This document shows positions 37,751-45,030 of a stretch of DNA of 64,000 nucleotides, piece by piece (the first letter of the stretch is position 1; each line of letters opens with the position of its first letter). Made by a program: the position numbers and the translations under genes. The stretch spans positions 62,001 to 126,000 of the forward strand of contig CAWKOX010000025.1 of the NCBI GenBank assembly GCA_963851095.1. The letters run 5' to 3'. The stretch comes from Oleispira sp963851095 (GTDB lineage: Bacteria; Pseudomonadota; Gammaproteobacteria; Pseudomonadales; Oceanobacteraceae). The notes under the pieces were generated by a model. That model was not told where the DNA came from, made no database searches, and saw nothing but the letters and a program-made list of their open reading frames with translations.

Positions 37751-37899
37751 GATAATTTACCACCGAGGTCGCTGCACAGAGGGAGAACAAGAAAATATTA
37801 AAGTGTCAGGGCGGCGCAATCCCTTAGCCATTAATATTTCTCTTCTTTTTTTCTTTTCTCTATTGCACTTCTCGGTGTACTCGGTGCCTTGGTGGTGAA
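37751..37899. repeat. Intergenic inverted repeat element (ACCACCGAG type)
   Basis: Left end GATAATTTACCACCGAG (37751-37767), right end reads in inverse orientation as ATTCACCACCAAGGCACCGAG (37879-37899 on the minus strand), with A/G-rich and T/C-rich inner flanks. A related half-copy occurs at 62948-63000 (GATGATTTACCACGGAG). Looks like a dispersed intergenic repeat family; no gene inside. Confidence 0.6.
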
Positions 37900-37905
37900 T
37901 CGCTT

Positions 37906-39453
37906 TTAGTCTTTAGTCTCAGTCCCACTCTCAGCTTCAGCTTTTTGCGAAGCTTCCCACAAGGCTCTCTTCTCAGCTTTGGTATCAACCAGCTTAGGTT
38001 TCTCTTCAAGGTAAACTTTAATATTGGCCATGCCTTGTTTGTTTAGGTGGTGTGCGTGGATTTTGCTCATCGTACCTTTTTGGCAGTACAGCAAATACGT
38101 TTGATCTTCTTTCAGCTCGCCTTTGCGGGTTTCTATCTCGTAGAATGGCATTTCAATGATTTTGTTATGGGTAAGATCCAGTGGCGCTACTTCGATTTCG
38201 CTGGGGTGGCGGATATCTAGAATGATGTCCTCGGGAGAAGGTAGGCTTACGTGCGCTACTTCTAATGCATCATTTTCTTCTTTAACCAGATTACCAATAA
38301 ACTGATGAACGGAGTCTTCAACGGCTTTATTCAGTACAGCTAAATCAAACTTGGCTTCTTCGGCTAAAACCTTGTCCATTTTGGCTTCGGTTGTTGGTTT
38401 GACTGATATCACGCCGCAGTATTCTGGCATGGTCGCTGCGAAAGCCTCGGTACCAATTTGGCGAGAGATGCTGATGATTTCTGGTTTATCCATAACAACC
38501 AGTGGGCGCAATACAAGCTTGTCGGTCACTTTGTCGATCACAGCCAGGTTGGTTAGCGTTTGGCTGGATACTTGGGCGATGGATTCGCCGGTAACGAACG
38601 TATCGAGGTTGATCATGTCAGCTACTTGCTCTGCCGCGCGGTACATCATGCGCTTTAGAATTACGCCCATGTGGCCGTCTTCTACGTTTTCTAAGATTTC
38701 TTTAACAACGCCATCAAAAGGAACGCTAATAAAACGGGCCTTGTGGGATGCGCCGTATTTGTCCCATAAATAATAAGCGACTTGCTTTACGCCGATTTCA
38801 TGGGCGCTGCCGCCTAGGTTAAAGAAGCAGTAGTGCGTTTTTAGGCCACGTTTCATCATTAAATAGCTAGAAACGGTTGAATCGAAGCCGCCTGAAATAA
38901 GAGAAAGCGTATCGCCTTGAGAGCCCATTGGGTAACCGCCAAGACCGGCAAAACGATTCTTAACGGCAAATAAGCTTTGATCGCGAATTTCTACCTGAAC
39001 CGTCACGTCTGGGTTTTTAAGCTTAACCCCGATCGCGTCAGTTTCTTTTAGCAAGCCACCGCCAATATAACGCTCGGCATCGTTACTATTGTATTCGTGA
39101 GTACCGCGACGCTTAACGCGTACGCAGAAGGTTTTTCCTGCCAGTGATGGGCCGTTTACTTGCTTGATTATTTGGTAGGCGTCATCGAGGGTTTCGAATT
39201 CGTGTTCTTCGATTTCGTATGAGAAGGCGATGCCTGGTGTATTGCTTAGGATATTAATCATCGCGCGACGAATGGTTGAGTCGTCACTATTAATGCTGAT
39301 GGATAAGTTATCCCACTGGCCTTGTACGTCAGCTTTAAAGCCGTTGCGACCGACTAGATTGCGCACGTTCATCTGTAGTTGTTTCACAAAGCGTTTGCGT
39401 ACAGGGCGGCTCTTCATGATGATTTCTGGGAAATATTTGGCTACAAACTTCAT
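37906..39453 (-). CDS. thiI: tRNA 4-thiouridine synthase ThiI with rhodanese domain
   Basis: 515 aa. N-terminal ferredoxin-like/THUMP region (to about 165), PP-loop SLISGGFDSTVSSY, the ThiI cysteine in MPEYCGVISVKPT, and a C-terminal rhodanese domain with catalytic Cys in TYLLYCQKGTMS. The full-length, rhodanese-fused form supports both s4U in tRNA and thiazole synthesis. The charged C-terminal tail (KAEAESGTETKD) is an extension. Lies downstream of a recombinase gene on the same strand. Confidence 0.95.
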   Translation of the reverse strand: MKFVAKYFPEIIMKSRPVRKRFVKQLQMNVRNLVGRNGFKADVQGQWDNLSISINSDDSTIRRAMINILSNTPGIAFSYEIEEHEFETLDDAYQIIKQVNGPSLAGKTFCVRVKRRGTHEYNSNDAERYIGGGLLKETDAIGVKLKNPDVTVQVEIRDQSLFAVKNRFAGLGGYPMGSQGDTLSLISGGFDSTVSSYLMMKRGLKTHYCFFNLGGSAHEIGVKQVAYYLWDKYGASHKARFISVPFDGVVKEILENVEDGHMGVILKRMMYRAAEQVADMINLDTFVTGESIAQVSSQTLTNLAVIDKVTDKLVLRPLVVMDKPEIISISRQIGTEAFAATMPEYCGVISVKPTTEAKMDKVLAEEAKFDLAVLNKAVEDSVHQFIGNLVKEENDALEVAHVSLPSPEDIILDIRHPSEIEVAPLDLTHNKIIEMPFYEIETRKGELKEDQTYLLYCQKGTMSKIHAHHLNKQGMANIKVYLEEKPKLVDTKAEKRALWEASQKAEAESGTETKD

Positions 39454-39542
39454 AACGGACTCATCTAAAAAGACGCTTTGGCAGTGCTAAACGTCGGGTA
39501 AAAAATTGGGTGGCAAATTATACGTCATTATTGGCGAATAGT

Positions 39543-40688
39543 TTAGAACTTAAGCTTTTGCCATGCTTTGTGCCATAGATCGTCTTCTGCATGCTGATAG
39601 ATGGCGGTTGTCTCGATCTTTTCATGGCGGGCGGAGCGGGTTAGGTATTTAAGGTCGATACCCGCATCATCGCCATGCGTTACCGATGTGTGTCGAAACC
39701 AGTGGGTTGATGCTTTTTCAAGAATCGATGCTTGGATCGGATTGTCTAGTCTGATGGACTCTGCGGCTTCTTTTACTACGATTTTGACTTGTCGATAAAC
39801 CATGTTGGCACTAATGCCTTTGCCACCACTAATGCTACGCAATAATGGTGAGTGGTCATCTTCAGGCGGGAGCGGGGTTAATCCTAAGTGCTCACGATAC
39901 TGCATTAATGCGGCGAGCATTTCATCACTCGCTGGGATTTTTCCTTGTTTCTCGCCTTTACCTAAAACAAACCACCACCATTGTCCGCGATACAGACGAA
40001 AGCTGTTCATGCTGTGGCTGCTAACTTCACTGACTCGCGGCGCCATTAAATACAATAAGTGGAATAAGAACCGATTACGCTGAAAATGATTCATTTGCTT
40101 TGGGCTAGCTGTCGGCTGATTTGAAAGGTGGTCTTTTAGCAGTTGCCAGGTTTTGTGATCAAGATAGCGCTGCTGACTGATCGCCTGATCGGTTTGCGGA
40201 CGCAGCTTGCGATTACGGCGACGAATAAGAGACAGTGGATTACCTGCTAAATAGCCCGCATCCACCAAATAACTGAATAGGGCATTAACAATAATAAGCG
40301 CCTGACGCTGGCTATTCTCGCTTAACGGCCCCTTGAATGGACGCCACTCAGTACTGGTTCGCTCGGCGCGTGGCCCGCACCAGATTTCACTGGGCTGTGG
40401 GTCGGTGAGGAATTCTTGGTAAAGCTGAAAGTCTTCACGACTTAAGTCGGACAGGGCTTTTCTGCGCTGATTGATGGACCAGAGCAAAAGGCGCTCGGCT
40501 TCTTTGCGGTAATTTCGCAGGGTTTGCGGTGAGTCGTAGAATTCGTTTAGCCAACACTGAACGGCCTGCCAATCGGTATTGGCGTTGATTTGGCAGTGCT
40601 TAGAATCGTAGCGGTTTGCGCCTTGGCTGCCTGTTAGATGTGATGGCAGGGTGAGGGATTCTATCGGGGTTATTGGGTGCTTTTTCAT
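39543..40688 (-). CDS. Tyrosine recombinase A of the recombinase-KfrA module
   Basis: 381 aa. N-terminal SAM-like DNA-binding region (SPQTLRNYRKEAERLLLWS) and a C-terminal catalytic domain. Catalytic residues visible: Arg in MAPRVSEVS, Lys in VLGKGEKQGKI, HxxR in HWFRHTSVTHGDDAG, His in SARHEKIETT and Tyr in AIYQHAE. It is paralogous to the recombinase at 42039-43313, sharing the YRxExERLxxWS, RPF, SDxMLAALxxYRxHLGLxPLP and HWxRHT blocks. Not a classical phage integrase neighbourhood. Divergent from the KfrA-like gene. Confidence 0.9.
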   Translation of the reverse strand: MKKHPITPIESLTLPSHLTGSQGANRYDSKHCQINANTDWQAVQCWLNEFYDSPQTLRNYRKEAERLLLWSINQRRKALSDLSREDFQLYQEFLTDPQPSEIWCGPRAERTSTEWRPFKGPLSENSQRQALIIVNALFSYLVDAGYLAGNPLSLIRRRNRKLRPQTDQAISQQRYLDHKTWQLLKDHLSNQPTASPKQMNHFQRNRFLFHLLYLMAPRVSEVSSHSMNSFRLYRGQWWWFVLGKGEKQGKIPASDEMLAALMQYREHLGLTPLPPEDDHSPLLRSISGGKGISANMVYRQVKIVVKEAAESIRLDNPIQASILEKASTHWFRHTSVTHGDDAGIDLKYLTRSARHEKIETTAIYQHAEDDLWHKAWQKLKF

Positions 40689-40768
40689 TTGCTGGCTGTG
40701 TGCATTTGTTGTGAGTTGCTTTTATCTTGTACGTGTTTTTCAAATACAGGATCCTACCATTTCAAGAG

Positions 40769-40806
40769 AATAAATTCATGATAATAGGGTTAATCGTGAA
40801 TTTATT
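40769..40806. promoter_or_regulatory. 16-6-16 bp dyad between recombinase A and kfrA-like genes
   Basis: Left arm AATAAATTCATGATAA (40769-40784), spacer TAGGGT, right arm TAATCGTGAATTTATT (40791-40806); the arms match at 14 of 16 positions. It lies in the 276-bp divergent promoter region. It could be the operator of the KfrA-like protein or a core site for the recombinases, since a 6-bp spacer is what XerCD dif sites have. Confidence 0.6.
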
Positions 40807-40964
40807 ATTGATAAATACCAATAAGTAAGGATTACCATACACATTTTACCTTACACTAGCTGGGTATTTCATTTAAAATAGAGCCAGAAGTGGGCTTGCA
40901 GTACAAAATGAATCCGCCCACTTAAATAGATATCAAATTAACCCCTAAACAAGGCACTAATTTA

Positions 40965-42011
40965 ATGAGCGTTAAAAAAGCCACCCCAAAAGCCGTATTC
41001 GATGCCTGCGAACAGCTAGAGCAGCTAGATAAAGTATGGAACCGAGATGATGTCCGTATGATTGTTGGTGGCGGAAGCTTTGTGGTGATTGATCCGCTAA
41101 TACAGGCCTGGCGCAAACTTCAACCTGTTCGAGAGGTTGCACCAACAGTTCCGACCGAATTATTAATTCAAGTGGCCACCATGCTTGAAAAGCAGGTAGC
41201 GGATTTTATTGGGACAATTGAGCAACATGACAAAGAGCGCGAAGAGATCCTTTTGTCACTCAATAAAAAAGCCTCAGAAAGCTTTGAACTTAGGGAATCG
41301 CAACTAGAAGCTGAACTTGAATTAGCCCGACACGCCAATCATGAATTAGAAGCGGAGTTTTCACGCAAAGAGGGCGAGCTGGCCAGCCACCAACAAAAAA
41401 TGCAAGCATTGGAGTTAAAACTGCAGGTATCAAACGAGATGACCGCTTCTTTAAATGCTCGCCTGCAGGAGCAAAAGGAATTCTATGAGCATGCTATCGA
41501 AGAGCAGAAGCAAACTCATGCAAGCGATAAGGAAAGAATTGCGGAGCAGCACCTATTTGCCATCAATGAAATTAAGATTGATGCGCAGCAGCAGTTAGCT
41601 CAGCAAAAAAACGCACTTACAGAATCTGCAGAGATTGCCGAAAATCGTTTAATGAGACTTTTGGATCAGGCCCGCATCGAGCAAAAACAGTTAGTTGGCG
41701 AACTTACTAAAAAGACGGAGTCTCTGAATCATGAACTGCAAGCTGAGAGGCAGACCTGCCATGGGCAAAAGCTTGAAATTGCATCACTGACTTCGACACT
41801 AAATGAGACCAGAGAGAACCTGCAGGTTCATAAAAAGGAGCAAGCTGACGCCTTTAACTTGCAACTTACCGCACTTCAAGCTGAGAATAATGATCTAAAA
41901 GAGCAGGTTACTGGTCTTAAAGACAAGGACGGAGTGCAGGAGCTGTCGGATATTCAGCAATTACGCGAGTCAATTAAACAGCTTCAGGATCGGGTTTTGG
42001 GTGACTCTTGA
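40965..42011 (+). CDS. KfrA-like DNA-binding coiled-coil protein
   Basis: 348 aa. The N-terminal about 60 residues (KAVFDACEQLEQLDKVWNRDDVRMIVGGGSFVVIDPLIQAWRK) match the KfrA_N DNA-binding domain (winged helix, V-R-xx-xGGGSxxxI). The rest is a long coiled coil (about 75-345) rich in Glu, Gln and Leu. KfrA proteins of IncP-type plasmids are autorepressors with a segregation role. Here it is chromosomal and sits between two recombinases; the 28-bp gap to recombinase B is tail-to-tail. Confidence 0.87.
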   Translation: MSVKKATPKAVFDACEQLEQLDKVWNRDDVRMIVGGGSFVVIDPLIQAWRKLQPVREVAPTVPTELLIQVATMLEKQVADFIGTIEQHDKEREEILLSLNKKASESFELRESQLEAELELARHANHELEAEFSRKEGELASHQQKMQALELKLQVSNEMTASLNARLQEQKEFYEHAIEEQKQTHASDKERIAEQHLFAINEIKIDAQQQLAQQKNALTESAEIAENRLMRLLDQARIEQKQLVGELTKKTESLNHELQAERQTCHGQKLEIASLTSTLNETRENLQVHKKEQADAFNLQLTALQAENNDLKEQVTGLKDKDGVQELSDIQQLRESIKQLQDRVLGDS

Positions 42012-42038
42012 CGGCTAACTACGGAAAGTCAGAAAGCA

Positions 42039-43313
42039 TCACTCAGGCTTGATCTTCTTGTGCTTGGCGCTGGCGTGGCGCTCGCGCATTTCGGTATCAA
42101 TATAGCGATCAGTTGTTGCCATGCTTGCATGTCCGGCGTCGTCACGAACATGCTCTTTTGGTCGGTGCTTCACATCTTCAGATATTCCTGTGTGCCTGAG
42201 CCAGTGAACGGTAGCGGCTTTAAGCTCAAGAGCTTCTTCTTTTAATCCTTGTTCGCGCATCCTTTGATATGCTTGATCAAAGCAATCCTGCACAATGAAT
42301 CGAATTTGACGCGTACTGGTTACCGGCCCTGTGCCTTTTATTTTGGATATCATCGGGGTAGATTCACTCACATGAGGCAGCGGTGATAGCCCAAGGTGGG
42401 TTCGGTAGCGCTTTAGTGCCGCTAGCATGTCATCGGACACAGTAATCATTCTGACTTTGTTACCTTTACCTGTAACCTGCAACCACCAGTTGTTATCAAT
42501 GTCAGCTCGAAAATCACCCATGGTTGGGGTTGAGCGGCCATCGGCGACCAGCTCAGAAATCCGCAAGTACATTGCAAATAGACAATTCATAATAAACAAG
42601 CTGCGCTCATGCTGCTTGGGGTTTTCTGCTGCGTTCATCTCCACAGTTTCTAGAACAAAATCCCACTGTAAGTTTGAAATGCGGCGAATAGGTTCTTTAT
42701 AAGCATGCGTCTGAAGGTATTTGCTTTTTTGTCGAATTAAAGCAACAGGGTTTAGTTCGCCATAATCTTCTTGCAGTAAATAGTTAAAGAAGGTCGATAG
42801 TATGGAAAAGACGGCCTGCAGGCTCTTTTGAGAAAGCTTGAAGTGCTTAGTGTTAGGGCGCTGGCCAAGCTGGGTTTCTACTTTTGTTATTTGGCTAACA
42901 AAAGGGCGCCAGCCTGGGTTGATGATGCGCTGGCCTTGACTGTTTTTAAAGCGAGCAACTTGTTTTGTGCCTATCCAGCTAAGAGGAGGGTGTTGACAGA
43001 ACTCTAGGTACTCTTCAATATCCAGACGCCTGAGTTCAGGCAATGTTTTTTCTTGAATAAACCAAGACCACTGCACCAGTCGCTCGACTTCTCGACGATA
43101 GCTATTGAAGGTTGCCTGACTGCCGTTGTAGCTCTGTAAAAAGGTCAGGCAGTGATAGAGATCCTCTTTGCCACCCTTAGGTATCTGTTTTATCTGTCTA
43201 GCAAATATTGCATCGGCTTCCTTTAATGGACCTGCTAGATATTGAAGATTATCAAATATCGGGCTTGGAGGCTGAGATAATGGGGCGGACAAGGTATTGA
43301 AAGTTGAGGTCAT
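42039..43313 (-). CDS. Tyrosine recombinase B of the recombinase-KfrA module
   Basis: 424 aa. N-terminal core-binding domain (ATFNSYRREVERLVQWSWFIQE) and catalytic domain with Arg in AMYLRISELV, Lys in TGKGNKVRMI, HxxR in HWLRHTGISEDV, His in DDAGHASMATT and Tyr in DRYIDTEM, so all catalytic positions are kept. Paralogue of the recombinase at 39543-40688, but with an extra KHRPKEHVRDD insert before the final His. Role unknown; a two-recombinase system is inferred from context. Confidence 0.9.
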   Translation of the reverse strand: MTSTFNTLSAPLSQPPSPIFDNLQYLAGPLKEADAIFARQIKQIPKGGKEDLYHCLTFLQSYNGSQATFNSYRREVERLVQWSWFIQEKTLPELRRLDIEEYLEFCQHPPLSWIGTKQVARFKNSQGQRIINPGWRPFVSQITKVETQLGQRPNTKHFKLSQKSLQAVFSILSTFFNYLLQEDYGELNPVALIRQKSKYLQTHAYKEPIRRISNLQWDFVLETVEMNAAENPKQHERSLFIMNCLFAMYLRISELVADGRSTPTMGDFRADIDNNWWLQVTGKGNKVRMITVSDDMLAALKRYRTHLGLSPLPHVSESTPMISKIKGTGPVTSTRQIRFIVQDCFDQAYQRMREQGLKEEALELKAATVHWLRHTGISEDVKHRPKEHVRDDAGHASMATTDRYIDTEMRERHASAKHKKIKPE

Positions 43314-43654
43314 AACGTTCGGCTTGCTGTAGGCTTATTTGATGAGTCATGCAGCTAATAATCCCATAATTATCGGAAATAACAAGTCAGATCAAATACG
43401 ATTTGTCACTCATTGCATAGTGCCCCGTAGACTGATCACACTAGGGAATACTACCATGCAACATAAATCTTGCTATATTGGGGTGAAATCTATACTGTAG
43501 TGCTCTGGCTTGAGAAAGAGTCCTTATTTTTGTTTGTCGTACCACGTTGTTATTAGTAATAATCCTTCGCGTTATCCTCAGTAAAATATTAATTTTTCCC
43601 AGCTTAATCGCCTATTTTTGGCACTTTTATTTTTTTATATTAGGATATCTAATT
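43314..43654. promoter_or_regulatory. Intergenic region and long 5' leader of the cold-shock gene
   Basis: 341 bp without a gene. A promoter candidate is TTGCTA (43470-43475) and TATACT (43491-43496), with a short 15-bp spacing, which would give a leader of about 150 nt as csp mRNAs often have. Near 43368-43381 lies AATTATCGGAAATA, repeated at 44217-44230. AGGA precedes ATG 43655. Confidence 0.45.
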
Positions 43655-43864
43655 ATGTCTACTACAACGACTGGTACAGTAAAATGGTTTAACGAAGCTA
43701 AAGGTTTTGGATTTATCGAACAGAAATCTGGTCCTGACGTTTTCGCTCATTTCAGCGCAATTCAAAGCAGCGGCTTCAAAACTTTGGCTGAAGGCCAGGC
43801 AGTAGAATTTACTGTTACTGATGGTCCTAAAGGTCCTCAAGCTGAAAACATCGTTTGTATCTAA
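43655..43864 (+). CDS. CspA-family cold-shock protein
   Basis: 69 aa: TGTVKWFNEAKGFGFIEQKSG with RNP1 (KGFGFI) and VFAHFSAI (RNP2). Cold-shock domain binding single-stranded RNA/DNA. Start at 43655 (MSTTTTGTVKWF) rather than the long upstream frame, judged by family length and the AGGA site. Confidence 0.95.
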   Translation: MSTTTTGTVKWFNEAKGFGFIEQKSGPDVFAHFSAIQSSGFKTLAEGQAVEFTVTDGPKGPQAENIVCI

Positions 43865-44308
43865 GCTTTAGCTTATACACGTTGTGATTAGTGCGATTCT
43901 CTCGCACTAATAATCCTACTCGTAATGCGCGATAAAGGCTTTCAGCTGAAATCGTAAATATTTATGAGTGGGGTGCTTAAGTCAGATTCCCCATTTGATT
44001 TGTACGCCGTAAGGCCTCCTAGCTTTATGAAAAATCTCCACTGGTATTAACAACTTATCTCTCTGGTCATATTTCTTTCTAGTCATGCTTCTTGCCGATG
44101 ATGATTTTAGAATACTGTAATTCGCTGTGTGCAATTCTGTAGAATATTAATAACAAGGTGCGTATGGACTTGAAGCACTGCTAAAATACCCATTACTCAA
44201 TTATTCCGATAATAACAATTATCGGAAATACCATGGGGTTGAAGGCTGGTTCTCGCTGTTAATTATACGGTCATCATAAACAAGTATTACAATGACACGC
44301 ACCTGAAT
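43865..44308. other. 444-bp gene-free region downstream of csp with two dyads
   Basis: Holds a perfect 10-bp hairpin ATTAGTGCGA (43887-43896) with TCGCACTAAT (43902-43911), likely the csp 3' hairpin but lacking a T-run, and a perfect dyad TTCCGATAAT (44204-44213) AACA ATTATCGGAA (44218-44227). No ORF with support. Confidence 0.55.
44204..44227. repeat. Perfect 10-bp inverted repeat sharing a 14-mer with the csp upstream region
   Basis: TTCCGATAAT-AACA-ATTATCGGAA. The right arm plus flank (AATTATCGGAAATA, 44217-44230) is repeated exactly at 43368-43381, on the other side of csp. Candidate operator or recombination site. Confidence 0.55.
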
Positions 44309-44656
44309 TTATTGATGTAAGAATATCTTAAACTCTACTTCAAGCTGGCTATATTCAATTCTTAACTGTGCATGAAGCTGTTCTGCGGCTAGCCAGTCTC
44401 TTTTATTTAATGCTTCTAGCAACTCAGCACAAATGAATTCAAATCGCGACGTATAAAAGTTTGATGATGTGCCTTTTAACGAGTGCGCCGCGACATGTCC
44501 TTTATCATAGTCCTGCTGTTGTATTCCGCTTAGCGCCTGTTGCATTTGGTTCGGAGCATCTCTTAGGAATAGCATTGCTAGCTTTTCTATTATACTTCGA
44601 CTGCCCCCTAAGCTTGATATTGTTTTGTGCTGATCCCAGGAAGAAGAATCGTTCAT
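44309..44656 (-). CDS. Orphan Hpt-domain phosphotransfer protein
   Basis: About 115 aa. Hpt motif with phospho-His: GHVAAHSLKGTSSNFYTSRF; helical bundle pattern throughout. No kinase or response regulator adjacent. I chose ATG 44656 (MNDSSSW) because GAGG sits 6 bases upstream; the longer frame starts at 44668. Probably relays phosphate for a hybrid histidine kinase encoded elsewhere. Confidence 0.82.
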   Translation of the reverse strand: MNDSSSWDQHKTISSLGGSRSIIEKLAMLFLRDAPNQMQQALSGIQQQDYDKGHVAAHSLKGTSSNFYTSRFEFICAELLEALNKRDWLAAEQLHAQLRIEYSQLEVEFKIFLHQ

Positions 44657-45030
44657 TGCGGACCTCATTAGACGGTATTGGTTTTGGATGACATGTAGCC
44701 ATTTATGAAACCATGGAGTGTTGTTATGGTAGCATAGCTCTTATTCGAACATTTTTTTGCAAGCTCGCTACTCCTGCAACTCTCTAGAAAGACCCTTTCG
44801 CATAAATTTTTATCCCGTATCGTTTCTTATACAGGCTGTATTATGCCCCGCCTTAAATGTGAATTTATTGCCTGTCAAAACCGACTCATCCCTCAGAATT
44901 TAAAGCCGAATAATGGTTTATACAAATTATTACCTATGATTAAGCAATAACAGCGCATACAAGCTGTCTTTGCAGCGTATCATCCTTTAAAATGCGCGGC
45001 ATAATTTATTAGATTTGGAGTGAGTGGCGC
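44657..45030. other. 374-bp divergent region between hpt and rapA
   Basis: Gene-free and AT-rich. GGAGTGAG upstream of ATG 45031 is the rapA ribosome-binding site. I found no convincing -35/-10 pair or hairpin. Confidence 0.4.

Noticed and set aside
40689..40964. Small gene in the recombinase A/kfrA gap
   Set aside because: No frame with a start and ribosome-binding site of useful length; the dyad and AT-rich composition suit a regulatory region.
39543..43313. Prophage or integron
   Set aside because: No phage structural, lysis or replication genes, no attC-like cassette array and no tRNA target; both recombinases lack the integron-specific features that I can recognise.
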